Counted from the first letter of the stretch, positions 1-8,692 are shown. The stretch: 64,000 bases of DNA from Cytobacillus praedii (GCF_001439605.1 NZ_LMBX01000002.1:262015-326014), one strand, 5' to 3'. The notes: generated by a model from the sequence alone, not told the origin. Numbers and translations are program-made.

Positions 1-579
1 TACATCTGGGATTGCTTGAATAATACTGCGTTTGCAGCCTTCAGACACAGCAGCAATCTTATCAAACTGCCTATAAATTTTTCGGTTTTTTATTGTGTTT
101 CCTCCATAATTTAAAAAGTCACAATGAACAAACGTGATCTTTTGTTTTGCATCAACCCTTTTTAGAACAAATTCATTACAGCCTCCATAAAGTGCTTTTT
201 CTTCCGCACTATGACAAAAAGAAATCGCTACATCAAATCCAGAAAGTCGTTTTTCAGTTGTAAGCAAAAATGCAATAGGAAAATGATTGCTAAATATTTT
301 TGTATATACCCCACATAAAAACCGGATGATATAATGCTTGAATCCCAGTTTCATTGTATGTCTCTGTGATAATCCAAGTACCCTTAGGTATGAAGATGCT
401 TCAAGCACTTTAACACTCGATGGAATTTTATTAACATAGTCACCTGTTTTACTAAAAACAAACACTGTTATATCATATTTTTTTTCAATTTGCTGTAGTA
501 GATTAATAAAGGCACGCTGGACTCCGCCAGTTGCAAGATTATTATTAACAATGAGGATTTTCTTTTTTGCCTTGCTCAT
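1..579 (-). CDS. Glycosyltransferase family 4, N-terminal part (runs off window)
   Basis: An open frame of 193 codons starts at ATG 577-579 and reads without a stop to base 1, so the C-terminal donor-sugar domain lies outside the window. The start KKKILIVNNNLATGGVQRAL is the acceptor-domain beta strand and Gly-Gly loop of GT-B (family GT4, RfaB/EpsF-like) enzymes, and VHCDFLNYGG and KIAAVSEGCK later in the frame fit that fold. It should transfer a sugar from a nucleotide donor to the growing exopolysaccharide repeat unit at the cytoplasmic membrane face. Its ribosome site (GGAG) lies inside the last codons of the GT2 gene two bases upstream, so the two are translationally linked. Acceptor and donor cannot be read from sequence. 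Confidence 0.88.
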   Translation of the reverse strand, partial: MSKAKKKILIVNNNLATGGVQRAFINLLQQIEKKYDITVFVFSKTGDYVNKIPSSVKVLEASSYLRVLGLSQRHTMKLGFKHYIIRFLCGVYTKIFSNHFPIAFLLTTEKRLSGFDVAISFCHSAEEKALYGGCNEFVLKRVDAKQKITFVHCDFLNYGGNTIKNRKIYRQFDKIAAVSEGCKRSIIQAIPDV

Positions 580-581
580 TT

Positions 582-1385
582 CTATACTCCTTCTATTAAA
601 CAATGCTTTCTGCCAGCAAGCATATATTTAATCGCTTGTAAAAATCCCATTTCATTTTTAAATATTTTGTATTTTCTGATCGCGAATTGTAAAATTAGGA
701 TGCTTGAAAACCTTTTTGACAATGTTGCGTAAAAAAAACCCTTATCAAAAAAATATTTCTGATTAAAGCCTTTAAACCATGTAGATTGATTATGATGTAC
801 AATTCCTATTTCTGCCGTATTTGTCCAGACTTTAAGTCCCTTATTTAAACAATCAAAAAGAAATAAAGTATCCTCACCAGCACTATATTTGGCTCCTCCG
901 CCAAATAATAGTGAGAAATAGATATTTGCTTTCAATATTTTTTCTCTTCTAAAAGCAATACTATAAGTCCCATATCTCATAAAATTCAAATAATGAACTG
1001 GTGAATTTTTCAAAATTTCTGCTGGCCCAGATCTTTTTTCATTTGAACTTGGTACATTAAAAATAATCACATCAGCTTGTGGTTTTTTAAGAAAAGCTTC
1101 AATAATCAAACGTTCATACTGATCATGATAAACAACATCATCATCAGCTAATAAACAAATATCACTAGAGGCCCTCATTAAAGCATTATTCCTGCTTAAC
1201 CCGACACCTCTTTCATTAAACGAATAGAATTTAACCGTACGTTTTTCGTCCGCAATCTCATGATACTGATTCACCTGGCATTGATTAATAATAAGCGCAT
1301 TTCCCTTTATATTCATTTTATCTATTAAAGAAAAGTCCACTTGATTCATTGTTGATACTAATACTTCTATACCATCTTGTTTAAT
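582..1385 (-). CDS. Glycosyltransferase family 2, apparent ATT start
   Basis: This is a GT-A fold family 2 enzyme of the exopolysaccharide cluster. CLLADDDVVY carries the metal-binding DDD and SAGEDTLFLFDCLNKG is the acceptor-site ED motif of the family; a hydrophobic helix sits near the C-terminus. The first ATG (1347-1349) has no ribosome site and would cut off the first beta strand. The frame continues upstream through IKQDGIEVLVSTMNQ, a normal GT2 beginning, and a strong GGAGGG (1392-1397) lies six bases before an ATT codon at 1383-1385 that occupies the expected start position. I take ATT as the probable start. If ATT is not used, the gene is either translated poorly from 1349 or has lost its start by mutation. 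It sits between the phosphatase and the GT4 gene. Confidence 0.82.
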   Translation of the reverse strand: MKQDGIEVLVSTMNQVDFSLIDKMNIKGNALIINQCQVNQYHEIADEKRTVKFYSFNERGVGLSRNNALMRASSDICLLADDDVVYHDQYERLIIEAFLKKPQADVIIFNVPSSNEKRSGPAEILKNSPVHYLNFMRYGTYSIAFRREKILKANIYFSLLFGGGAKYSAGEDTLFLFDCLNKGLKVWTNTAEIGIVHHNQSTWFKGFNQKYFFDKGFFYATLSKRFSSILILQFAIRKYKIFKNEMGFLQAIKYMLAGRKHCLIEGV

Positions 1386-1409
1386 ATATATCCCTCCGAT
1401 TACCCCTTG

Positions 1410-2171
1410 TTAGAACAAACCTAAAATTTTCTTCCTCATTGGGATAGGCTGTTCAACCTGAACTTGATTACCGTTATGAAGTAATTCTGCATTTTCCCTG
1501 AAATAGTACATTTGCTGAATTCCATAAAGCTTAGTAATTATTTCATAAGCCTCATTAAGATTGAATGTCCGTGATCTTGTATTATGTGCATCTGTTGCAA
1601 TAAAATGAGCTAAACGGTGATCAATTATTTTCTCAGTAAAGGATCTTATCTTTCTTCCGAATAATCCAATCATACTTCCAGATGTTATTTGCACGAGTGC
1701 ACCTTCTAGAACAATATCAAATAGCAGTTGGCCATTTTCTATAAAACCCTGATTTCTTTCTGGATGTACAATGATTGGCGTAATCTCTTTAAGCAATAAC
1801 TCATAAACCACTTCATGAGTATAACTTGGCACATAGGCTGAGGGGAGTTCTAACATTAAGTACTTTCCATTATTAAGCGTCAATATTTCATCTTTTTCTA
1901 ATGCAGTAAATAGTTCCTTATGAATTTGAACCTCCTGACCTGGATAAAGTTGAACATGGATATTTGCCATTTTTAGTTGTTCATTACATTGCTCCACATA
2001 TTTAAGTATGTCATTTTTCGTGTTTATATAGTATCCATTCATGTGGTGTGGTGTCGTGTAGATAACCTTGATGCCTTGCTTTCCTGCATGCCTAGCCATT
2101 TCTAGAAAATCAGACCATGTTTTGGGTCCATCATCAATAAATGGGAGAATATGACAATGTAAATCAATCAA
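1410..2171 (-). CDS. ywqE: CpsB/YwqE-type manganese-dependent tyrosine-protein phosphatase
   Basis: This 253-residue PHP-fold phosphatase is expected to dephosphorylate the tyrosine cluster of the partner kinase encoded just upstream (2222-2911), so cycling chain-length control of polysaccharide export. The metal-binding PHP signatures are visible: DLHCHILP at residues 3-10 followed by IDDGP, TTPHH near 40, IIVHPERN near 135, and ATDAHN near 195. The start is TTG at 2169-2171 with GAGGAGG about ten bases before it. Length and motifs match YwqE/CpsB/CapC. The modulator-kinase-phosphatase order is the usual one for Wzy-type systems in Firmicutes. Confidence 0.93.
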   Translation of the reverse strand: MIDLHCHILPFIDDGPKTWSDFLEMARHAGKQGIKVIYTTPHHMNGYYINTKNDILKYVEQCNEQLKMANIHVQLYPGQEVQIHKELFTALEKDEILTLNNGKYLMLELPSAYVPSYTHEVVYELLLKEITPIIVHPERNQGFIENGQLLFDIVLEGALVQITSGSMIGLFGRKIRSFTEKIIDHRLAHFIATDAHNTRSRTFNLNEAYEIITKLYGIQQMYYFRENAELLHNGNQVQVEQPIPMRKKILGLF

Positions 2172-2221
2172 GTTACTTTATCCTCCTCTTTGTAAAACAA
2201 GATTAATATCGTTGCTGTTCA

Positions 2222-2911
2222 TCATTTATATTCACGGTAATATTCTTTTTTTGAAAGTTCAATTCCATTCACAACAGCACCCAATATATGGGCTCTTGCT
2301 TGTTTCAATACCTCTAAAGATTTAAGTGCTAGTTCCTTAGTAGTTTTCCCGCTTGCTACTACCAAAATTACACCATCACATTTATTAGCTAGAACTTGAG
2401 AGTCTGTAACTGCTAATACTGGTGGTGTATCATAGATAACAAAATCAAACATTTCCTTTAACTTGCCCATTAATATTTCCATAGAATTTGAGCTTAATAT
2501 TTCTGATGGATTTGGTGGCTTTGACCCACTTGTTAACAGAGATAAATTATGAATAGCCGTTTGTTTTATTGCCCTGTCCAACTCTACTTCCTTTGTTAAA
2601 ACATTAGTTAATCCTTCTATATTACTTACCCTGAACGCATAATGAATAGAGGGTTTTCTTAAATCTGCATCAACTAGTAATACTTGATTCCCTTGTTGTG
2701 CTAATACAATGGCCAAATTAGAAGCTGTAGTAGATTTCCCTTCACCTGATTGTGCTGAAGCAAGCACAATAGATTTTATTGTCTTATCGACTGAGGAAAA
2801 TTGAATACTCGTTCTTATTTGCCGGTATTGTTCAGTAATTGGGAGCATTGGATTCATATGCGCAATCAGATGTATCAGTTTTTTCCTCTTTTTTCCTTTG
2901 CTAAATTTCAA
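2222..2911 (-). CDS. ywqD: CpsD/YwqD-type tyrosine kinase (BY-kinase, cytoplasmic part)
   Basis: This is the ATPase half of a bacterial tyrosine kinase controlling polysaccharide chain length. It carries Walker A SAQSGEGKST, Walker A' VLLVDADLRKP and Walker B VIYDTPP, and ends in a tyrosine-rich tail (EYYREYK) that is the autophosphorylation cluster. It lacks membrane segments; those come from the modulator upstream, whose cytoplasmic tail activates the kinase. I start it at TTG 2909-2911, seven bases after AAAGGAGG (2918-2925), giving 229 residues and an 11-base overlap with the modulator gene. The longer open frame upstream has no ribosome site. Confidence 0.93.
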   Translation of the reverse strand: MKFSKGKKRKKLIHLIAHMNPMLPITEQYRQIRTSIQFSSVDKTIKSIVLASAQSGEGKSTTASNLAIVLAQQGNQVLLVDADLRKPSIHYAFRVSNIEGLTNVLTKEVELDRAIKQTAIHNLSLLTSGSKPPNPSEILSSNSMEILMGKLKEMFDFVIYDTPPVLAVTDSQVLANKCDGVILVVASGKTTKELALKSLEVLKQARAHILGAVVNGIELSKKEYYREYK

Positions 2912-3647
2912 CTGAATCCTCCTTTGCTCTTTGGAGCACAATATTTTTTTTTGACGCCTTTCCTTTGCCCGTCCCACGTGGCATTTTTGGAATTATACCA
3001 AGCACTGGTATTCCAAGATGTATATCAATATCATCACTGGTTTTTATCGTTTTATCTAAGAATTCAAATAAACAAGATAACCCAATACCTACCATTATTC
3101 CTATTACTATTCCAATAGCGATATTTACAATTGGCTTTGGTTTAATAGGTAAAGGTTCTTCCTTCGATTTAGCCTTAGTTAAAATACTGACATTATCTAC
3201 ACTCATAATGTTTTTTATTTCTTGTTGAAAATTGCTCGCAATTGAATTTGCAATTTCCACTGCCCTATCAGGACTACTATTCTCTACTTCAATTAGGATG
3301 ATTTGAGATCCCTCAAAACTTTTAACATTAATACTTTCATATAGCTCTCCTTCACTCTGCTCAAGCTTTAATTCTTCAATGACTTTATCAAGAATGATTG
3401 GGCTTTTAATGATTAAACGATACGTATTAATTAACTCAACATTACTCTGCAAACGAGTGAAATCAAGTTGGTTTTCGGAATTCCTTTGGTTTACAAGTAG
3501 TTGTGTAGATGCATTGTAAATGGGTGTTATGAAATAGAATGAAATAACACCCGTTATTGAAGTAAAAAGTAACGTAATTAATATAATTAGCTTCCATCGC
3601 TTCAACATAATTTTCATAATGTCTTTTATACTAACGGTTTCTTCCAT
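2901..3647 (-). CDS. ywqC: Wzz/YwqC-type chain-length modulator, kinase activator
   Basis: A 248-residue polysaccharide co-polymerase. An N-terminal cytoplasmic segment (VSIKDIMKIMLKRWK) leads into a first membrane helix at about residues 17-40. An extracytoplasmic alpha/beta region follows. A Pro-rich stretch (EEPLPIKPKP) precedes a second helix near 175-195, and the cytoplasmic tail holds LGIPVLGIIPK. This layout is diagnostic of the Wzz family. The first ATG of the open frame (3659) lies inside the Shine-Dalgarno, so I use ATG 3645-3647, five bases after GGAGG. It overlaps and is co-translated with the kinase gene downstream. Confidence 0.93.
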   Translation of the reverse strand: MEETVSIKDIMKIMLKRWKLIILITLLFTSITGVISFYFITPIYNASTQLLVNQRNSENQLDFTRLQSNVELINTYRLIIKSPIILDKVIEELKLEQSEGELYESINVKSFEGSQIILIEVENSSPDRAVEIANSIASNFQQEIKNIMSVDNVSILTKAKSKEEPLPIKPKPIVNIAIGIVIGIMVGIGLSCLFEFLDKTIKTSDDIDIHLGIPVLGIIPKMPRGTGKGKASKKNIVLQRAKEDSVEI

Positions 3648-3680
3648 AACTACCTCCATTTATTTGCACAAAAATTTCAT

Positions 3681-4847
3681 TCACCGCATGAAAATTTTAC
3701 GTTTATTTCCTATACATTCAACGACTCTCATCTGCTCTTCTACCGTTAAACTAGAGCTTGAAGGCAAACAGATTCCTGATCGAAAGAGCTGTTCAGAAAT
3801 GTTGTCATTCTCGTTATGCTTGTAATATTTGCAACCCTCGAAAAGCGGCTGCATATGCATTGGTTTCCATACATGACGTGCTTCAATATTTTCTTCTTCT
3901 AAAGCCGTAATCAACTCCCGTACTGTCACTCCTCTAACCCTTTCATCAATCATCAAGGCTGTTAACCACCTATTTGAGAATGTATTCTCCAATTCGGGCA
4001 TAAAGGTAATACCCGGCACGTTCCCTAGTTCCTGTTCGTATAGTTGATAAACATTTCTTCTTGCCGCTATTCGGCTATTCAATACCTCAAGCTGTGCACG
4101 GCCAATCCCTGCTGATATATTACTTAATCGGTAATTATACCCTCTCTCACTATGCTGATAATATGGAGCTTTGTCTTTAGCTTGTGTTATTAGAAAGCGT
4201 GCCTTCTCTAACGCCTCTACATTATCAGAGACAAGCATTCCACCGCCGGATGTCGTAATAATTTTATTTCCGTTGAAGGAGAAGATACCAAATTCCCCAA
4301 AGGTGCCACTTGCTTTTCCTTTATAAGCAGACCCTAATGACTCCGCTGAATCTTCAATGATTGGGACGCCGTACCTCTTACAAATCAAAGCCAGTTCATC
4401 CATTTTTGCTGATTGCCCAAAAAGGTTTACGATAATGACTGCTTTTGGAAGCTGGTTGTTTTCGCACGCTTCCTGAAATGCTCTTTCCAACGCATTTGGT
4501 GACATATTCCATGTTTCTGGCTCTGAATCAATAAATACCGGTTCTGCTCCCTCATATAAAATAGGGTTTGCTGATGCAACAAATGTCAGACTTGAGCAGA
4601 ATACAGTGTCTCCCTTTTTTACATTCAATAAAATAAGAGCTAAATGGATCGCCGCAGTTCCCGAGTTCACTGCGACAGCTCCATTAGCTCCTACATAGTC
4701 CGCCATCTCTTTTTCAAAAGCATCAACATTGGATCCAAGAGGGGCAATCCAATTGGAATTGAAAGCTTCCTGAATATATTTCATTTCATTCCCGCTCATA
4801 TGCGGAACAGAAAGTGCAATCCTGTTTTTTTGTATTGTTTTTATCAA
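3681..4847 (-). CDS. DegT/DnrJ/EryC1/StrS-family PLP aminotransferase (EpsN/PglE-like)
   Basis: This fold-type I PLP enzyme should aminate the 4-keto nucleotide sugar made by the neighbouring UDP-sugar dehydratase, giving a 4-amino sugar for the polymer. Visible motifs are VNSGTAAIHLAL (phosphate contact), EDSAESLGS (cofactor Asp), and FSFNGNKIITTSGGGM, with the Schiff-base Lys in NGNK. The C-terminal HVWKPMHMQPLF segment is typical of the sugar aminotransferases. I prefer TTG 4845-4847, nine bases after AGGAG; another TTG three codons earlier touches the ribosome site. The 608-residue dehydratase lies about 165 bases upstream on the same strand, the usual EpsC/EpsN or PglF/PglE pairing. Confidence 0.9.
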   Translation of the reverse strand: MIKTIQKNRIALSVPHMSGNEMKYIQEAFNSNWIAPLGSNVDAFEKEMADYVGANGAVAVNSGTAAIHLALILLNVKKGDTVFCSSLTFVASANPILYEGAEPVFIDSEPETWNMSPNALERAFQEACENNQLPKAVIIVNLFGQSAKMDELALICKRYGVPIIEDSAESLGSAYKGKASGTFGEFGIFSFNGNKIITTSGGGMLVSDNVEALEKARFLITQAKDKAPYYQHSERGYNYRLSNISAGIGRAQLEVLNSRIAARRNVYQLYEQELGNVPGITFMPELENTFSNRWLTALMIDERVRGVTVRELITALEEENIEARHVWKPMHMQPLFEGCKYYKHNENDNISEQLFRSGICLPSSSSLTVEEQMRVVECIGNKRKIFMR

Positions 4848-5012
4848 TCTAATCAACTCCTAGGCTCATTTAATGAAATTCCGAGTATCCTTATCTGAGG
4901 CTGAACTTTCTGACGGAAAACCCAAATGGTGTTAAGTGTATTCATCAGGCAGCAAATTGATATTCCAATGAAAGACCCTTTCTGCGCGGAACACTTTTTT
5001 ACTCCTCATCTA

Positions 5013-6839
5013 TTAATGGGTCACTGACAAAATCTTTTCTTCCACAACTTCTTTATTCGCTAATCTCAGTAAAGCCTCTCTTAGCTGATCTTTATGCATA
5101 GTCGAGAAAGTTAAAAGCAATTCTTCAATATCAGGCATGAATGCATTGGCTGACAATTTCCCAGTGTAAATTTTCGGATACACTTGCTGTTCGTGGATTT
5201 CATCCTTATAAAATAATTCTTCATATAGCTTTTCTCCATGCCTCATACCCGAAAAAACAATCCCAATATCTCCAATTGATTTTCCCGATTGGATTATAAG
5301 ACTCTTAGCTAAATCGACAATTTTAATCGGAGAACCCATATCTAACACAAAGGTCTCTCCTCCATTAGCAAGCCTCCCCGCTTGAATAACAAGTCTCGAT
5401 GCCTCTGGGATGGTCATAAAATAGCGAACCATATCTGGATGAGTCACTGTTACTGGTCCGCCTTCTTTGATTTGTTTTTTAAATAATGGTATGACACTGC
5501 CTCTGCTTCCTAATACATTTCCAAAGCGGACAGTGAGAAATTTAGTCTGGCTTTTTTGGTTCATATCCTGAATAATCATTTCGGCTAATCTCTTTGTTGC
5601 TCCCATCACACTTGTCGGATTGACTGCCTTATCTGATGAAACCATCACAAAGGTGGAAACATGATGAATACTCGCTGCCATTGCAACATTCAATGTTCCA
5701 ATCATATTATTCTTTACCGACTCTTCTGGGTTTTGTTCCATTAGAGGTACATGCTTATGTGCAGCTGCATGATAGACAACATCCGGTGAATGCTGGCCCA
5801 TCACTCTATTCATTTTCCGTTCATCTTGAATGTCGGCTATAACGGTCGCAATTTGAATAGCACTTTTTTCACAAAGCTTTCTAAGTTCCATTTCTATTGA
5901 ATATATGCTGTTTTCACCATGACCTAATAAAATAATTTTTCCAGGGTTGAATTGAACTATCTGACGGCAAATTTCAGATCCAATTGACCCCCCTGCACCA
6001 GTCACAAGAACAACTTTATTCGTTATGTAGCCGGAGATGCTCTCTATATCTATCTCAACCTCTTCTCTTCCTAACAAATCTTCCACTTGTACATCACGAA
6101 ATTGATTTACAGATAATTTCCCTGTCACTAAATCCTCTAGCAAAGGCAAAATTTGCGTCTTCACATTTGTTTTCATACATTCTTGAAAAATCGTGTTCAG
6201 ATCTTTTTTATCAAGGGAAGGGATGGCAATGATAATATGCTCAACCCCTAATTCCTTTACGGTATGTTCGATCAATTCTCTATCTCCAACAACAGGAACA
6301 CCCAGTATTTGACGATGATGTTTCTTTCTGTCGTCATCAATGAATGCAATAGGGAATAGGCTTGCGTCTTTATTGTTTTGCAGTTGTCTGACAACCATGA
6401 TACCAGCCGAACCCGCTCCGATTATTAACACTTTTTTTCTACTTTCCTTGCCTCCAATTAGTTTATGCCTTGACATTCTCCAATAAAATCTTGATCCGCC
6501 TACAAAACTTAATAGCAAAAGCCAACTCACAAAAAATGAACGAAACAATAATTCTTGTAAGATTATCGACTCAATTACTAAAACGAGACCAAAAGAAAAA
6601 GTAACCACTTTTAAAATAGCTATTAATTCCTCAATGCTTGCATACTCCCAAACTTTTTTATAAAGTTTATATTTCATAGAGAAAAATTTGTAGAATATTA
6701 TTTGCAAAATGATTGCACTTGCCATAACGTTTGTTTCCGCCGTATACGGACTAAGTAAAAACTGACTCCCCATAATTGCTGCAACTATTAAAAATGAATC
6801 AAGTGATAATAATAATAGCAGCCTTTGAAGGTATGGCAT
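5013..6839 (-). CDS. epsC: EpsC/CapD/PglF-type membrane UDP-sugar 4,6-dehydratase, copy 1
   Basis: A 608-residue membrane-anchored nucleotide-sugar dehydratase. Residues 1-125 hold four hydrophobic helices. A first Rossmann domain follows (VLIIGAGSAGIMVVRQL). The catalytic extended SDR domain starts at VVLVTGAGGSIGSEICRQ near 285, with AHKHVPLM and SSDKAVNPTSVMGATKR. That last motif is the family's Met-for-Tyr variant of the SDR active site. The expected product is a UDP-4-keto-6-deoxy-hexosamine for the aminotransferase downstream. The start has GGAGG seven bases before ATG. An EAR-like leader RNA (6935-7040) lies just upstream. A clear paralogue is at 11283-13103. Confidence 0.93.
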   Translation of the reverse strand: MPYLQRLLLLLSLDSFLIVAAIMGSQFLLSPYTAETNVMASAIILQIIFYKFFSMKYKLYKKVWEYASIEELIAILKVVTFSFGLVLVIESIILQELLFRSFFVSWLLLLSFVGGSRFYWRMSRHKLIGGKESRKKVLIIGAGSAGIMVVRQLQNNKDASLFPIAFIDDDRKKHHRQILGVPVVGDRELIEHTVKELGVEHIIIAIPSLDKKDLNTIFQECMKTNVKTQILPLLEDLVTGKLSVNQFRDVQVEDLLGREEVEIDIESISGYITNKVVLVTGAGGSIGSEICRQIVQFNPGKIILLGHGENSIYSIEMELRKLCEKSAIQIATVIADIQDERKMNRVMGQHSPDVVYHAAAHKHVPLMEQNPEESVKNNMIGTLNVAMAASIHHVSTFVMVSSDKAVNPTSVMGATKRLAEMIIQDMNQKSQTKFLTVRFGNVLGSRGSVIPLFKKQIKEGGPVTVTHPDMVRYFMTIPEASRLVIQAGRLANGGETFVLDMGSPIKIVDLAKSLIIQSGKSIGDIGIVFSGMRHGEKLYEELFYKDEIHEQQVYPKIYTGKLSANAFMPDIEELLLTFSTMHKDQLREALLRLANKEVVEEKILSVTH

Positions 6840-6874
6840 TCAAGTTCCTCCTTTATTTTGAGAACAAATAAATT

Positions 6875-6929
6875 AATAAAGCTTTTAACGAAAAGGCTTT
6901 ATTAAAACCATCTCGTTAAAAGCTTTATT
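6875..6929 (-). terminator. Perfect 17-bp inverted repeat between leader RNA and epsC copy 1
   Basis: AATAAAGCTTTTAACGA (6875-6891) is repeated exactly inverted at 6913-6929 around a 21-base loop. Transcribed toward epsC it folds into a long AT-rich hairpin followed by a U-rich run (TTAATTTATTT). It sits directly after the EAR-like element, so it may be a conditional terminator that the element overrides, or an mRNA processing/stability hairpin. The shorter AAAGCCTTTT segment in the loop could form a competing pairing. Confidence 0.45.
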
Positions 6930-6934
6930 TAAAA

Positions 6935-7040
6935 GCGGGCATCTACCCCGCCCTCACATCACCCTTTCGATAACAATGCGTCTAAGGTTCATAAAACCCA
7001 CAGGATGACCGAGACCCTCCCTTAATAATGGTAAGGAGAC
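6935..7040 (-). ncRNA. EAR (epsC) leader RNA element, copy 1
   Basis: This is a conserved leader in the RNA upstream of epsC copy 1. It shares long blocks with the element at 13184-13288: on the plus strand gggcatcta, gcgtctaagg, aacccaca, ccgag and ggtaa-gagac appear in the same order and spacing. In RNA sense the distal part reads GGCGGGGTAGATGCCCGC, a GC-rich hairpin. Position between earlier genes and an epsC/capD-type gene, length near 105 nt and conservation between two copies fit the eps-associated RNA, which promotes processive antitermination in Bacillales exopolysaccharide operons. Assignment is from context and remembered features; a covariance-model search was not possible. SinR-type box GTTCTTT lies just upstream at 7072-7078. 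Confidence 0.75.
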
Positions 7041-7071
7041 TTCATTATCATTTTCTTATAAGAAATCAAAT

Positions 7072-7078
7072 GTTCTTT
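7072..7078 (+). promoter_or_regulatory. SinR-type box GTTCTTT upstream of epsC copy 1 leader
   Basis: GTTCTTT matches the SinR consensus GTTCTYT. It lies 32 bases upstream, in the direction of transcription, of the EAR-like leader of epsC copy 1. A single heptamer is weak alone, but the sinR gene is in the same cluster and boxes recur near the other exopolysaccharide promoters (11130-11136, 13308-13335, 13453-13482). I could not assign a convincing -35/-10 pair here. Confidence 0.4.
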
Positions 7079-7306
7079 ATACAGCACGAGTTAGGCAAAA
7101 ATAATACTTTTTCTTCTTTAGTTGATTACCTCTTAATTCTTTCCTATTTCACAAATGCTTTATGAAGAGCGATTACGGCAACGCCTTTGTTCCTAAATCC
7201 TCCATCGCAAGAGAAAAGGGACAAACCCAATTAATGCATTTAGCAAATAATAGACTTAGCCCTTATGTTTATTCAGAATAATATTTATTAAATCATTTTC
7301 ATTTAT

Positions 7307-8296
7307 CTAATCGTTTTTCCCCTGTATTGTAAGCACATTAATTTCAGGTGGATTTAAAAATCGGAATTTCATAAAATGGAGTGCATCACTGCTGCCAAGT
7401 CCAGCACTAACATACTGCTTTATTCCCTTATAGTCCCACAATCCCTTGACACGATCACGTGGCGGGAAAATGCCCCCCCATAAATAATACTGTTCAGGAA
7501 CGAAGAGTGCCCCAATTAGCGGAACCCGAAATTGCCCCCCATGATAATGACCAGCGATAATTAAATCATACTTTCTAAAATTATATTCCTTCTTACTCCT
7601 TAGATAATCAATTCTTTCATCCGGAATCGGGTAATGATTTAATGCAATTAAAATATCAGATTCAATTAATGTATCTAGGGTAGTTAACTCTTTTTGCAGT
7701 TTATTTATCGATCCCTTCCTACTTTTTATTTGACCTTTTAAAATAGAGTTTTCAAAGTATGTAAAATATAACATTGAATTCCCTTTTTCAACTTTCTGAA
7801 CAGAGTTTAATAGATTAACTCCCCTTTCCTCCATTCCTTTGATAAATTCACCTTTTTCTAATGTGGCTCCTTCATCCAGGATAAAACTTTGGGGATCTCT
7901 ATTCCCAGGTACAAAAAGGGCAACCTCCTTATTCGATATACCTTCTAATAATGTATAAAATGGCTCGTAATTTGTACTTGAAGGTTTATCAAGTATGTCC
8001 CCTGTAAAAACGATTGCATCATAGTCATGTGAATTAATTGCGTTTAATAACTTTTCTTGTTTATCCCCAAATACCCTTTCATGCAAGTCCGAAATTTGAA
8101 GTATGGTGAATCCTTCAAATTCCTTTGGCAGATTTTCAATTTGAATGGTTTGTTTTATGCTGATGATGCGGTTGTTGTCGTAGATAGTGTAAAAAGCCAA
8201 AACTAAAAAAAATAGAAATAGGGGGATCCCACGCCTTATTTTGATGCCTAGAGAATTTGAATTTGCCTGTATCGATTTTATTAATTTAGAATGCAT
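7307..8296 (-). CDS. Membrane-anchored metallophosphoesterase
   Basis: A 329-residue calcineurin-like phosphoesterase with one N-terminal membrane helix (about residues 22-42), so its active site faces outward. Metal-ligand motifs appear in order: ISDLHERVFG (DxH), VFTGDILD (GD), VPGNRD, LNHYP and AGHYHGGQFR (GHxH). The third motif reads GNRD where the family normally has GNHD/E. That His takes part in catalysis, so this is unusual. YkuE-like relatives act on phospholipid or phospho-sugar substrates, but the substrate here is unknown. It stands alone between sinR and epsC copy 1, with about 470 non-coding bases after it. Inclusion in the polysaccharide locus suggests a cell-surface role. Confidence 0.85.
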   Translation of the reverse strand: MHSKLIKSIQANSNSLGIKIRRGIPLFLFFLVLAFYTIYDNNRIISIKQTIQIENLPKEFEGFTILQISDLHERVFGDKQEKLLNAINSHDYDAIVFTGDILDKPSSTNYEPFYTLLEGISNKEVALFVPGNRDPQSFILDEGATLEKGEFIKGMEERGVNLLNSVQKVEKGNSMLYFTYFENSILKGQIKSRKGSINKLQKELTTLDTLIESDILIALNHYPIPDERIDYLRSKKEYNFRKYDLIIAGHYHGGQFRVPLIGALFVPEQYYLWGGIFPPRDRVKGLWDYKGIKQYVSAGLGSSDALHFMKFRFLNPPEINVLTIQGKND

Positions 8297-8451
8297 TCAT
8301 TTCTACTTCCTTATACTAATCTGTTCTTACATAGCTTTGCTTACTTTCTCTCTAATATTTAACTTTAGATGTATGGGTTCTTCAATCAATACATTTACAA
8401 ATAAAAAACAAACATCCCTTGAAAACTGTATCTAATTCAAGTGTTGCTTTA

Positions 8452-8640
8452 TCTGGGAAATGACAGGCCTGCCCTCCCAGCTATATACTAATTGCATTTT
8501 CCAGTAATAGCATAACTTAATCAGGCTTCACGAGGTGATGCCTCAACAATAATTCCATGTTTCTTTTTATTCACACTGCTCATAAGATTGTATATTAAAA
8601 TGAAACAAAATTTTGCCCATCTCATGAGCATGTGTCATTT
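8452..8640 (-). other. Gene-poor stretch 8297-8692: small open frame and hairpin, nothing firm
   Basis: This 396-base gap between the phosphoesterase and sinR has no convincing gene. On the minus strand a 36-codon frame ends in the hydrophilic tail GIIVEASPREA (stop near 8527) after a hydrophobic start, with no clear ribosome site; it could be a gene remnant. A hairpin with arms CTGGGA/TCCCAG around a palindromic AGGCCT lies at 8454-8481 without a U-run. Neither is assigned a function. Confidence 0.25.
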
Positions 8641-8692
8641 AAACCTTCGTTCTTACTTTGATAAATTGAATAGTAAAGTCACAAGAAGAAAA

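Noticed and set aside
6935..7040. Metabolite or c-di-AMP riboswitch instead of EAR
   Set aside because: No match to the conserved cores I know for those classes; position before epsC-type genes and duplication favour EAR.
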